A program made the position numbers and the translations under genes. Shown here in pieces: positions 34,900-48,200 of a stretch of DNA of 64,000 bases (within the stretch, counting starts at the first letter, position 1; each line of letters begins with the position of its first letter). The stretch covers positions 2,742,536 to 2,806,535 of the forward strand of contig NC_087083.1 in the NCBI RefSeq assembly GCF_026151205.1. Direction: 5' to 3'. The notes under the pieces are model-generated. The model did not search any database and had not been told where the DNA came from. It was given only the letters and a program-made list of their open reading frames with translations. The stretch is from Bolinopsis microptera (lineage: Eukaryota > Ctenophora > Tentaculata > Lobata > Bolinopsidae).

Positions 34900-35240
34900 G
34901 GAGGACAGTAGCAGAAACCTGATTGTGTTTGGGTTAAAAGAAGAAGAGGAAGAACAGCTTCCAGCTCTGGAAACCGCAGTTTTGGAAGAGATCGGGATGA
35001 AACTTTATTTCGAAGCGACAAGAGTCCGCTGGAAGAGGCCAGGTACGGCTATCCAACCAGTCAAGATCACCGTCCCAGCTCAACAGCAGTTCGTCAGATT
35101 GTGATGAAAAAAGGGGGACTGAGGCTAGTTGAAATTCACAAAGATGTACGGATATGATCCTGATAAATCAAACGAAGAGTGTGCAGCAAGGATTCAAGGA
35201 AGCATCGGGTTACTGACCTGAAGAAGAGGAGGGCTGAATT
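34900..35240 (+). pseudogene. LINE ORF1-like fragment, second copy
   Basis: Copy of 9590-9920 with the same RNLIVFGLKEEEEEQLPALE start. It loses two bases near 35072 and has one A fewer in the A/G run, so its frame differs from the first copy. Both are non-coding relics. Confidence 0.55.
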
Positions 35241-35941
35241 TTATGTTGATATTTGTTCTAATTTATAGTCATTTGTGCTTTCATGATATTTTAAATGATT
35301 TCTCGTTGTTTTGATATTTGTTTTTGTTCAGTAATTTGTTGTAAAATGTTTTATTATTTATTCGTAAGAGTCCTCAATTTCCTCGCGTCCTAAGCTATAA
35401 GATGGCGGTTGTCTTGTTGCATATGTAAGTATCTTAGGACGTTTTCTGACGTTATCTGTATTTTAAAGACACTCATATCTACATTCAATACATTTCGATT
35501 GTTTTCACACTTGTCACAATTCGTTATTTTATTCCTAGGTGGAAATGATGTTATTGTGACTTTGTGCGGCCATCATATAACTTTTGTTTTGAAAGTTGTC
35601 TTTTGTGCTTGCATTACTGACCCACGCTTTTTAAAATATAATTATACTTATATAAATTTTGACTGAATTTATAAATATATGATTATGCTTGTTCAAATTA
35701 ATACTGTCAATTTTTTATTTGATGGGTTGCATGGTTATTCCGTTATGGGGTTGATGGGGATGGGAGCATGGTGGTAATGAATCAAGAAAAATACGAAATT
35801 GTTGAACGAGGTGATAACAACACATTTTTATAATTTTATTTTGACCCATGTTTTATAATCAATCCGTTATCTAGCTTCGTGTAAATGGAAGTTCGGCGAA
35901 CAATATTACATAACAAGATGATAGGATTGACGATACTTCGG
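35236..35941 (+). promoter_or_regulatory. 5' flank of gene C
   Basis: Copy of 9936-10636, including AAGATGGCGG at about 35399. Interrupted at 35942 by the foldback element and resumed at 38091. Confidence 0.4.
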
Positions 35942-38090
35942 TTCTTTTGCGATAGTCAAAACGCGACAACTAGCGCTGGATGGCGACAACTAGCGCTATC
36001 CAGCGCTAGTTGTCGCCATCCAGCGCTAGTTGTTGCTATCCAGCGCTGGATAACGCTGGCCAGCGCAAAATATATATGTTCGATAATTGTCGCTATCCAG
36101 CGCTAGTTGTCGCCATCCAGCGCTAGTTGTCGCCATCCAGCGCTAGTTGTCGCTATCCAGCGCTAGTTGTCGCTGGCTATGCGACACTGTCGCACGCGAT
36201 AGTTTGCGATGGCCATCGATTGCTAAGCAATAGCCAGCGCTGGCCATCGATATCCAGCGCAAAATTTTTGCGCTATTACTCGTCAGCTAGCGCTGGCCAG
36301 CGCTAGTTGTCGCTATCCAGCGCTAGCCAGCGCTGGCCAGCGCTAGTTGTCGCTATCCAGCGCTAGCCAGCGCTAGCCAGCGCTAGCCAGCGCTAGCCAG
36401 CGTTAGCCAGCGTTAGCCAGCGGTAACCAGCGGTAACCAGCGCTAGCCAGCGCAATGTATCAAAATCATATACTTGCGATATTACTCGGATGATGATTAT
36501 AGTAGAGGCTCTTACGGGCATTGTCTGCTCGATACGCTAGGGACCCCAGATACACCTTACTAGTCGTATTTTTGACCGTAGAATCGATTAAAAGTAGTTT
36601 CAAAATGATTGGACTGAGTTAGCACCGTTAAAATTGCAAAAAACCGATTTTGGGGCCAAAAATAGGCCAAAAAAGCATGTTTTTTGATAATTTGAGCAAG
36701 TTAATTTTGTTGGCATGTCGGCAAAATTTGCATGAAGGTAGCTAAAAGACAGCCGCACAAGATGGTATAAAAATAAAACAAATCCCTCTATTTTAGTGCA
36801 GGTAAAAATCCAAAAAAGTGGTAAAAATTTTGACTTTTTTGCTTGAAGTTTGAATAATTTTTTGCAGTTGTATTAAATCAATCCAAAAATAGTCACATCG
36901 TGTTTGCCTAAATTTTTCCTTTCCGAGAAGTACCCACTTCATATACTTTATCGAAGTTTGAATATTGTCACTCCGCAAGCGTTTTTGCCAAATTTTCGAC
37001 GCGCACTACGCGCAAAAGCATTTAGTTGTTATCAATTGGCACCCGCGCGTTCATCATAAATTTCAAACAGCTATAACTCAGCGAGATTATGTCCGTTCTA
37101 GCTCATATTTTCACACCAAATAGAAAATAATGTGATCTTATTGCTGACAAAATATGAATATAATTACTCTATTTGCCTTAGACTAATAGACTGTCAAAGT
37201 TTAAAACGCGCATTGGTATAGCACGTGACTAATAAGGCCAAATTTATACTTCTTAACATATTATTGATCCTTAGACATCATACTATTGTGTCCAATTAGC
37301 GGTTAGGTCTCTAAACTCGTAGCAGAAAACACGTCTTTTTGCCCGTAAGAGCCTCTACTATTAATCACTTTACACTTGACTGTCATGTGCCTTTTTTAAT
37401 CCATTCTCTGACTCTATATTATATGGTTCTGAACGACTTTTCGAAACCCCAACCCTCTAAGTATAATCTGATCCCAACCCTAACCCTAACCCAATCCTTA
37501 ACAAAAACATATGCTGAAACCCTTTCAATAACGAGAAATTAGACTAACTTCCTTATACGGTCATATCACGTGATCGATACATGTACAGTTTTTCGCCAAT
37601 ATCTCGTCAGGAGAGCAAATTAACCCTATGTCATGGGCCCATGGGGGTTGATTCGGAATTAGCGTCCGAAAATACATCGATTGAAGTTGGACAAAACCAT
37701 CGGGGGCCCTTTTAGAACAATCTCGAAGATCGACTGTAGAGTGATTTAGCACGCTCAATATTAGTATTACTCGTCAGCCAGCGCTGGCCAGCGCAATATA
37801 GTTGCGATATTACTCGTCAGCTAGCGCTGGCCAGCGCTGGCTAGCGCTGGTTAGCGCTGGTTAGCGCTGGCTAGCGCTGGTTAGCGCTGGCTAGCGCTGG
37901 CCAGCGCTGGTTAGCGCTAGCTGACGAGTAATAGCGCAAAAATTTTGCGCTGGATATCGATGGCCAGCGCTGGCCAGCGCTGACTATCGCTTAGCGCTGG
38001 CCAGCGCTGGCCAGCGCTAGTTGTCGCTATCCAGCGCTAGTTGTCGCCATCCAGCGCTAGTTGTCGCGTTTTGACTATCGCAAAAGAACC
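35942..38090. mobile_element. 2.1-kb foldback transposon with AGCGCT arrays
   Basis: Ends GGTTCTTTTGCGATAGTCAA and its exact complement, flanked by the 8-bp duplication GATACTTC (35934-35941, 38091-38098). The uninterrupted site is at about 10631. Inside both ends are long arrays of CCAGCGCTAG and TTGTCGCTATCCAG units in opposite orientation. There is no transposase; 8-bp duplications occur with hAT, P and Merlin-type enzymes. Confidence 0.9.
36500..37360. mobile_element. Nested element with 21-bp TIRs and TTA duplication
   Basis: TAGTAGAGGCTCTTACGGGC opens and its complement closes the element; TTA flanks both sides, the usual PIF/Harbinger target. Content is non-coding and AT-rich. 37361-37770 between it and the right array is unassigned and holds three CCCTAA units. 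Confidence 0.6.
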
Positions 38091-38110
38091 GATACTTCTT
38101 CTCTGCCCAG

Positions 38111-38122
38111 ATACTTTTGAAG
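38111..38122 (+). CDS. Candidate 12-nt phase 1-1 microexon (gene C)
   Basis: Same acceptor, exon and donor as 10651-10662. The foldback element ends 20 bp upstream and its target duplication re-creates part of the pyrimidine tract, so the acceptor survives. Confidence 0.4.
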
Positions 38123-38347
38123 GTGAGTCAGAGTGAATCAATAAATTTTTGCAGGTTAATGATGACATGATGAATAACTATAAGATATTCCACATAGATT
38201 GCACAAGATTAACAAAATAGTAGATGACATAGTCTTTTCATATCATATGCCACATTCAATGACTTAGATTAAACTTAGCAAGACATAATAAATATTCAAC
38301 CTTCTAAAACGTGATATATAGTTCTTCTATCTATCATCATTTTACAG

Positions 38348-38905
38348 CGAGGCTTGACCCGAGCTGCTTTAAAGCCGACTTAAGGGCAGTTGGACCTGTC
38401 TTAAAAGAAGTTGAATACTCTTCAGATAAAGCATGTATGAATATCTGTATCGCTACATCGAGGTAAGTTTTGATAATTTTAAGTACTTTATAACATCAAA
38501 GTATATAATTTGTTACTCTTTGAATTCTTTTTCATCATTAGTGGCATAGTGCCACTTATAACCAAGCTTTGCCTTTTTGTTGCAGGTTGACAATGGTGAC
38601 TTGACCATTTTTGAGCCATATTACACACGTGCAACGAGCGTTACATGTAGAAGACTCACATGCAGTAGTTCCACAGGAGTGCTTATAAAACTGACTATAA
38701 AACTGCTATAAAAACCTAACAATCAGTATTAATTTCTCCAGCTGTTTGGCGGCGGTAATTAGTCCAAAGCTTTTGGATGTGACAAGTTGTTACGCTATTG
38801 GTGAGTACACTCTGTCCGATGATAATGCATATGCTTGGTACACTGCAGAAAGACGATGCTTGGAAACCAAAACCCCTACTAACACATCTACTAACCCTGA
38901 TCCTA
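38348..38905 (+). CDS. PAN/apple-like module of gene C (two exons)
   Basis: Exons 38348-38462 and 38742-38905 join in phase 2 (AG plus C). Residues SCFKADLRAVGPVLKEVEYS, then CLAAVISPKLLDVTSCYAIG and WYTAERRC. Six cysteines kept. The CSSST segment (38600-38690) is conserved in sequence but out of frame, as in A and B. Confidence 0.65.
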
Positions 38906-39162
38906 GTAATGAAATATTTAATAATAAATAAACATGCTCTGCTCTAACATATAAGGAAACTATATAAGGATAACAAATTTCTGCCGAATACAACTTCGCA
39001 GAAATTTAACTTTGGAAAATTCCAAAACTCTATGCATGACGCTGTTTATTTCAACCAATTAGTGGACAGGAATTATTTAGATGTATCACTATCACGCGTG
39101 CAATGAGTCAGTACTTTGACGCGCGGGAATTTAAACTCGATGTGAAGAAATAAACACTTTAA

Positions 39163-39200
<38 letters not shown>

Positions 39201-42200
39201 ATGGGTATTTTTTTGTGAAACTTGTTTTCGAGATAGCAGTTGGCCAACAAACTAAAACCAGTGACCGAACTTTTGAGGGGGTCCCGGACCCCAACCGCCA
39301 AACGGTGCCCGCGGGGCAGCCAAGCCCATATTTGGTCCAAATTAGGCCGAATTTAGTCAAATACCCTGAACATGCCCCATACCCATATTTTATGTGCTCT
39401 ACTTGTAGCTACGGGTAAACCCCCCCTAAAATGTCACCCACCCCTAAAACGCCACTCTTGATTGATTGGATCCCATCTTCTTAGAAAGTATCTTACCTAA
39501 TCATTTGTAACTCCTAAACATAAAAAATATCATTCAGACCCTGCCACATCCTGAAATTGAATCTAAATGATGCCATAAGGGCATTTTTTTCACTTTGTAC
39601 GAATTTTTTACTTTTGAAAAAAAGCGCACAATTTTATAACTCTGGAATTCATTAATATTAACTCAGTTTTGGTCTAGGATAGTGATATTTACATATTTTA
39701 GCAACTTTGTACATATGACTGGAGATATGGAAAGTTATACATTACTCAATATTACTACCCTCCCCTAAAATGTCACCTGGCCGCCCCCTAAAATGTCATT
39801 TTATCAGATTCTGGCTTTGAGACTACAAGCACCATAAAATGGAGGTACCACTCATACCAGCCTATTAAACATCATATTTAACATCTAATTGTAATATTGG
39901 AAGGCTTTGGCAGCTCAAGGAATTAGTTTTATTTTATTAATCGCAATAAACATCCCCTAAAATGTCTAATTATCCCCCCTAAAATGTCAGTTTAACCTGA
40001 TCAAATTACTCAGGCTTTTCCTAAGATGCAATGCATTGCTACATACAAGAACAGCTCCTTCCAGCCAAATTTATCTCAATCTGGCCTAGAAAATGCCAAT
40101 AAGTCAATAAAAGTTCAATTTAAAATAAATTTAAAAATTACGAATATTTAAAAAATTCAATGATCTTCACACAACATAATTTTTCCGCAAACAGGCCTGT
40201 GTAACCAGTCCCTACTCACAGTTCGTTAATAGTTGATGTTAATAATTAACAAGTGCCAAAACAAGAGCTATTATCGCACACCATGCGAACAAAATACAAA
40301 TTTGACATTTTAGGGGAGAAAAAAAAGACATTTAAGAGGGCATATCATAGGTTTACCATAAACTAGTAGTTTTTGACAGTCTATAGAGAAGGTCAGATCG
40401 ATTACTGGGTTGGCTTAGTTAACTACAAGTCACTAAAATTGCCAAGATGCAGGATGATGTTAAAAATCTCAAAAAATGCAATTAAAACATGCAATTTGCA
40501 CAAGGTTAAAATCGAATTGAATCCATGTCTTTTGTGCCAATTGTTAGTTTATAACTAGATAATCCAACTACAGGTGTAAATTTTGTTGACTGATCTAGGT
40601 AAACTATAGGTAAAAATATAATATTAATCATAAGCTAAAATGCAAATGTACTAATCTTTGTATTCTAAATGGGGAAAAGAAGAAACATTGTCAGTCAGTC
40701 GAGAAAATTGTCAGTCAGGCTATATGGCAGCTTTGTAGATGTTGTGACAATGCTAGTAGTGGTCCCAGGCTTGCGACTGGAATTGCGGTGTTAAATCGAT
40801 TTAACGGTATACCAACGATCCACCTCCCACTTGTTGTTTGGTACTTAGCATTAATAGTGTTAGCTGTAGCCATTTATAGCAAGAATCTTAAAACTAAAGG
40901 GGATGACAAGGAAAAGAGGAAGGAAAAAGAATAACGGAACAAACAATTAATTAAAGTATTTACAGGAGCATTAGTTATTGTAATTACAAGCTTCAATAAT
41001 AAATCACTGACTAAAACATCTACCTTACTCGGGAATATTATAGCGGGTTAATTTATGACTGGGAAAATTAATAACCGGGAAAAATATGGCGGAATTTCCC
41101 AAAACCCGCCAAATTATCCCGGTCATGTATTTACCGGTGGCCGACCTTTCAAGTTTTTTTTCAGAGGTCAACAAATTTTCAACCGAAATTTCTGTTTTTG
41201 TTACTTGTTAAAGAAGTTATTTCAATTTACAGTTACTGATATTACTCAGAAATAGAAAAAAAGACACGTCTAGTATTTAAAGGAAAATAAATCTATAGCA
41301 ATAATAAGTCAAATCTTCATTAAAGCGTATTCTCATTCTCATTATCGCTAATGTCCCCTCCATTATCATTATTGATATCCCCGGCCTGCTGCTGACCGTC
41401 GTTGTCTTAACAAGACTTTCATTTTGTCCGCTAATGGGGCTACTGCTCTGAAGGTCAGCCGGAGCTTAATTTCCTGCCCACCGCTTGGTATTGGGGAACA
41501 TCTTGGCTTTGCATCTTCAACTGCTCCAGTAATCAATCCACCGTGGACCATGAAATAGTGGCACAGTTTACTCACTTCATGGGCAAGAAAAGTGAGAATC
41601 ACGGTCCACCCTGAAATCTGATTTCTATAACCAAATTGTGATTTTTATAACGAAATTATGGTAGCAACCGCCAATAAAGTTACAGCCCTCCATCCACTGC
41701 TTCAAAAGTCTTCTCTAGCACATATGAGACTTCAGGTAAAATATGATGATCACCACCCCCTTGGAACCCCATAATCTGAGTCGGCGGGTTTTTTTATGAC
41801 TGGTAAAATTTTTGACCGGGAAAAATATGGCGGAATCTTCCAAAACCCACCACTTTATCCCGGTTATAATAATCCCGAGTAAGGTAATTAAAATGACACT
41901 TGGTACGCTCGCCCATTTTCACTGGTCATTCTGAACTTCGGTTTAGCACGTTCGCGTTGTACACTTATTCACCTAAGTTTCAGAATTTTTTTTTCAGTTT
42001 AGCAGAGTTAGTACCCGTGTTTTGCCGTAAGTTCTGGGTATTCAAAAAAAAGTCCCCAAAATGTCACAAAAAGTAAATTGACTAAATTCCACCATTTTTT
42101 TCAATAGAGAGAGAAATTCTGGTCGACACCTCTTAGAAATAGGTTATATTAGTCCCAATTTCAATCTTGATGAAATTTCATATACGAGTTCAGGTGACCA

Positions 42201-45200
42201 CTAGATACAAGTAGAGCACATAAAATATGGGTGTGGGGCATATTCAGGGTATTTGGCTAAATTCGGCCTAATTTGGACCAAATATGGGCGTGGCTGCCCC
42301 GTGGGCACCGTTTGGCGGTTGGGGTCCGGGACCCCCCCCCCCCCCCCCTTAACTAATAAAACTCTCAGTTCGTAGGGTTTCTAGGATATATGGTACAAAA
42401 TATCAAAATTACTTTTGTTACCGTGCGCCGTGCAGACGTATATTCTTAATTCCAAAATTAAAGTTTTCTGGATTTATTACTTTTATAACTTAACTACTTT
42501 TTAAATCATATTTATTTTTCAGATCCAGGTTTTACTTTACGCAACAAAAATGGACTTGAACGGCGGCTTCCACAGCGCGTTCCTAAGAGTAAGTCTCCAC
42601 CTCCTGCTGCTGTAAAGCGATATCAAGGTATATACCATCTTACCATATTCATATTAATAATTTTACCAAAAAACCCATTAATATTATTGGGTAGAGTGGA
42701 CTGTTGCCAGTGTCTCCCTTCCCAAACAAAACGAAATGATATCAAATTGAATAACAAACCAACTCAAATGTATTAATGCCCCTGGATATGGCAATTTTGG
42801 CATTTGGGGTTTTGCCAAATTATATAGCTATTCTTTATTATATTTATTGTCATCTTTAAGATTGAATTAGAGTATTTTAAACTAAAACTACACCATAAAC
42901 CTGCTGAATGACATCTGATGAGTCTAAGTGAACAAAAAAATAGTCATGTACGTACGTGGGTATAATAGTAAAAGGGGTATATTGGCTGACGGTCGTGCTT
43001 GCCAGTACTGTGATACCTTTCAATGAATAATTATCAACTATTCCCACAGATATCGGAACTGCATGTGAAGAAGGATATTGGAAGTGCTCGGACGGTGAGA
43101 AGTGTATTGATGAGCGCTTTGTATGTTCTGGAGTTACAAAATGTTACGATGGGTCAGATCAAACAGACTGCTCAGGTTGAGTATCTACAATCATATTTGT
43201 GAATTTGACCAAAACCCATAATCATGGGTAGAGTGGACCGCTGCCAGTGTCTCTCTTTCCCAAACAAAAGGAAATGATATTAATTTGATTGACCGTTTTC
43301 AAATGCAAAATGATACCGAGAATGAAATCGGTCGCTCGCTTTTCCCATTCATTCACGGCTTATAGTTATACGAATTGTAATAGGTTTCGATAAATTACAT
43401 CGATCACTGTATGCTGTAATAATCTCTTTGGGTTGCGTTCGGGTCGATACCTAGTATTTCGGGATAAGGGTGGTAGTTAGTGAATTAGCTGAAGTTTATT
43501 GAATCTTTATTGCCGAGTACAGCTGTCTTCGGGTATGGTAGTTCTTCTTAATCTATTACATTTGTAATTGTAAATGAATGGGAAAAGCGAGCGACCGATT
43601 TCATTCTCGGTATCATTTTGCATTTGAAAACGGTCAATCAAATTAATATCATTTCCTTTTGTTTGGGAAAGAGAGACACTGGAAGCGGTCCACTCTACCC
43701 ATGATTATGGGTTTTGGTCAAATATCATCTCTTTTTTATTAATGTCAGGGTACTTTATAAAGTCGAAATATAAACTGATATCTTCATTAATAAGGAGGAA
43801 GTTTCAACGATTTCGAAATTTTTCCTTTGAAAACATTTCCTTGTGTTTGGGTAAGCATATCGGTCGATCACTGACTGAATTTGCCACTTTATACTCATTT
43901 AAGTTGGCATTAAATTTATATATAATGACATTGAACTGTCGTGGTAAAGCAGAATTTGTTCGAAATCACGAATGAGCAAAATTATCACCTTTCGCACGTG
44001 CAAACTATGAGCGGACGTTGCGTGCGCATCCAATATTGAATCGCCGTTAATTTTTGCGTGTTGGTGTTTTATATATAGTTTGATAAGCATGCAAAGTTTC
44101 AAAGTATTTCAAGAAGAACTGTAATCACCACGGCACACCAAAGTTTACAGAAAATGGTAAAAACAGCAATTTTTAGTGATTTTAGTAATTTTTAATCAAT
44201 TTGGGCGTGTCCCCACGTGTGCATCTTTTCGATTTTTAACTTCAAACCTAGCCTAATGCACAATTTATACCTATAAGAAGCAGAACTGAGCTCCACAACC
44301 CAAGGGATAGCCCAACACCAGAGAATACTAAATCGCAAAATTGAAGTTTTTATAAAATAATTCTTCAAAAAAGCACTAACTTCAATGGCAAATATCTTTA
44401 TGAAGGAGCAAGGTAGGGAAACTTTCCGGTAGATTTTCAGAATGCTTAAACAATTATCTAACTTTAATATGTCCTCAAATTTTGAATAAAATTACTCTTT
44501 AATGGCGTAAAATCGATTTTAAAAGTGATTACTTTGTAAAAAAACAGGTTTTTAAATGGTTAACTTGATGACGTCATCAAGTGGTAATGATGACGTTAAA
44601 TTACTTTTTAATATAATGTAAACTAAATTCTAAACAATTATCTTCAAGACCTGTGGTCCGAGATGGCTGTATCTTTAAAGCTTCTGAATCTACGGACACC
44701 TGAATATAGCCTATAATTTACTGGCAAAGCGTCTATCCCTGAATATATATGTATATCTGTATTTGACCAAAACCCATAATCATGGGTAGAGTGGACCGCT
44801 GCCAGTGTCTCTCTTTCCCAAACAAAAGGAAATGATATTAATTTGATTGACCGTTCTCAAATGCAAAATGATACCGAGAATGAAATCGGTCGCTCGCTTT
44901 TCCCATTCATTCACGGCTTACGAATTGTAATAAGTTTCGATTGATTAGGTACATCAATCATATGCTGTAAAAATCTCTTTGGGTTGCGTTCGGGTCGATA
45001 CCTAGTATTTCGGGGTAAGGGTGGTAGTTATTACTTATTGAATTAGCTGAAGTTTATTGAATCTTTATTGCCGAGTACAGCTGCCTTTGGGTAGTTCTTT
45101 TTAATCTATTACAAATGTAAATGAATGGGAAAAGCGAGCGACCGATTTCATTCTCGGTTTCATTTTGCATTTGAGAACGGTCAATCAAATTAATATCATT

Positions 45201-48200
45201 TCCTTTTGTTTGGGAAAGAGAGACACTGGCAGCGGTCCACTCTACCCATGATTATGGGTTTTGGTCAAATATCATCTCTTTTTGATTATAATGTCAGGGT
45301 ACTTTATAAAGTCGAAATATAAACTGATATCTTCATTAATAAGGAGGAAGTTTCAACAATTTCGAAATTTTTCCTTTAAAAACATTTCCTTGTGTTTAGG
45401 TAAGCATATCGGTCGATCACTGACTGAATATGCCACTTAATACTCATTCAAGTTGGCATTAAATTCATTTATATTGACATTAAACTGTCGTGGCAAAGCA
45501 GAATTTGTTGGAAATCACGAATGAGCAAAATTCTCACCTTTCGCACGTGCAAACTTTGAGCGGACGTTGCGTGCGCATCCAATATTGAATCGCCGTAAAT
45601 TTTTGCATGTAATTGCTTTATATATAATTTGATAAGCATGCAAAGTTTCAAAGTATTTCAGAGAACTGTAATCACAACGGCACTCTAAAGTTGACAGAAA
45701 ATGACGAAAACAGCAATTTTCAGTGATTTTAGCAATTTTCTATCAATTTGGGCGTGTCCCCACGTGTGCAAATTTTCGATTTTTAACTTTAAAACTAGCC
45801 TAATGCACAATTTATACTTATAGGAAGCAGAACTGAGCTCCACAACCCAAGGCATGGCCCAACACCAGAGAATACTAAATCGCAAAATTGACGTTTTTAT
45901 AAAATAATTCTTCAAAAAAGCACAAACTTCAATGACGAATATCTTTATGAAGGAGCAAGCTAGAAAAACTTTCCGGTAGATTTTCAGAATGCTTGAACAA
46001 TTATCTAAGGTAAAAATTTCCTCAGATTTTGAATACAATTACTTTTTAATGGTGTAAAATCATTTTTAAAAGTTATTACTTTGTCAAAAATCAAGTTTTA
46101 AAAACGCTTAACTTGATGACGTCATCAAGGGGTGTCCATGACGTCAAATAATTTGTTTATTCAATGTAAACTAAAGTGTAAACAATTATTTTCAAGACCT
46201 AATAATAATCTAATAATATAATAATATAATTACAGCACTGTGATATCTGTATATGTCCCGACAATCTGTCGTAAAACAGGGGTTCTAGAAAACACATTTC
46301 CCGATGCTCCTGAAACTTGAAACTTTTTTTGCAGTCGATTTGGTCAACGTCTAGACGCCCTGAAAAATTTCAGATCTCTAACTCAATTTTAACATGGTTT
46401 TTAAGGCACCTGAATATGGCGATTTTGGGTTTTTTACCGAATTTCGTATAACAGTGCTGGCGAGTATTTTATGCAAATTTCTTAAAAATCTCAACATAAC
46501 TATTTTTTATTCCTATCATCTTTGACATCAAATTAGAATGTTTTGAACTAAAAATAAATCTGCTGAACGACTTCCGATGAGTCTTAATGCCTGAAAAACT
46601 CCGGCCGGAGTGCACGCTTCGCGTGCACGAAAGAGGCTTGTAACGTGTACCAAAGGGGGTATTATAGTAAAGGGGGTTTAATAGTAAAGGGGGTATAATA
46701 GTAAAGGGGGTATAATAGTAAATGGGGTACATAGTATACCCACAATAAATGCAACGGTCGTGCTTGCCAGCACTGTGATATCTGTATGTGTCCCGACAAT
46801 CTGTCGTAAAACAGGGGTTCTAGAAAACCCATTTCCCGATGCTCCTGAAACTTGAAACATTTTTTGCAGTCGATTTGGTCAACGTCTAGACGCCCTGCAA
46901 ATTTTCAGATCTCTAACACAATTTTAACATGGTTTTTAAGGCACCTGAATATGGCGATTTTGGGTTTTTTACCGAATTTCGTATAACATGCTGGCGCGTA
47001 TTTTGCGCAAATTTCTTAAAAACCTTCACATAACTATTTCTTATTCCTGTCATATTTAACATTAAATTAAAATGTTTTGAACATAAATATACCTGCTGAA
47101 CTACTTTCGATGAGTCTTAATGCCTGAAAAACAATAAAGGGGTATAATAGTAAAGGGGGTATAAAAGTCAAGGGGGTAAATAGTGAAGGGGGTAAATAGT
47201 AAAGGGGTTAAATAGTAAAAGGGGTAAATAGTAAAGGGGGTAAATAGCAAAGGGGGTAAATAGTATTGTGAATATAAAAGGCACGGTCATGCTTGCCAGC
47301 ATTGTGATTTTCTATCAAGTTTTATTTTTATAATAACTTATTATTATTACAAAAATTCTATAGTGTTATGTCTTTATTCAACGAATAATTATCAACTACT
47401 GACACAGAGAGAGAATGCCAAGGAAATCAAATGGAGAAGTGCGCGGACGGTGAACAATGTATAGATGCTGGCTGGGTATGTACTGGATTTACACAATGTT
47501 ACGATGGGTCAGATCAAACAGATTGCTCAGGTTGAGTATCTACAATCATATTTGTGAATTTTCTATCAAGTTGTATTTTTGAATAAAAATAATAATAATA
47601 ATAATAATTTATTTGTATAATTTGTGATTGTTTCTCCCGGTTTTCTTCTCTTGCGTAGCAAGCCCTGTCTCTTGTAAAAACAACCTCGAAAGATTTGTAG
47701 ATACACATAGTCTCTACACCTTTACCCTCTGGTCCCTAGGGTCAGCTGATCCCGGGCCAGAGGAAAACTACCGACTGCCAAGGTTTGACGCCTAGGCAGT
47801 CGAGACCTCTTATTGAGACCCTTTATAATAATAATAACTAAAAATTTATACATCGCTTTATCATTTATAGCCAAAAAGAACTCAAAATCCAAAGATTCAG
47901 TTTAAGCCATCTAAAGCGACTCATGAACATGTACATAAGAACTTAGCATTTTATGAAGTATGGTTTGTATGATAAAGATATTATATGATAGTTATAATAA
48001 TAACTTATTATTGTTACAAAAATTCTAATTCTATAGTGTTATGCCTTTAATCAACAAATAATTATCAACTACTCACACAGAAAGAGAATGCCATGAAGAT
48101 AGTGAGAAGTGCTCGGACGGTGAGCAATGTTTCCACCCTTCCTGGGTATGTACTGGATTTACGCGCTGTAACGATGGGTCAGATCAAACAGACTGCTCAG

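Larger units (their letters stand above)
39163..42349. mobile_element. 3.2-kb composite insertion bounded by poly-G and poly-C
   Basis: In gene B the same intron reads through (11735-11750); here a run of over 30 G opens, and a run of about 18 C closes, a block whose outer parts are the two halves of the 6615-7360 foldback family. Inside are a CCCCTAAAATGTC-repeat region (39420-40345), an unassigned 40370-41020 stretch and the element at 41023. Run lengths may be assembly artefacts. Confidence 0.6.

Noticed and set aside
37479-37500. Telomere-like CCCTAA repeats
   Set aside because: Only about three imperfect units inside a transposon; no telomeric array.
39073-39360. Proline-run ORFs on the minus strand
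   Set aside because: They translate the poly-G run and foldback arm.
43437-43460. GTTCGGGTCGATACC as a tRNA T-arm
   Set aside because: No acceptor stem or D-arm fits around it, and it lies in a foldback loop repeated at 44990.
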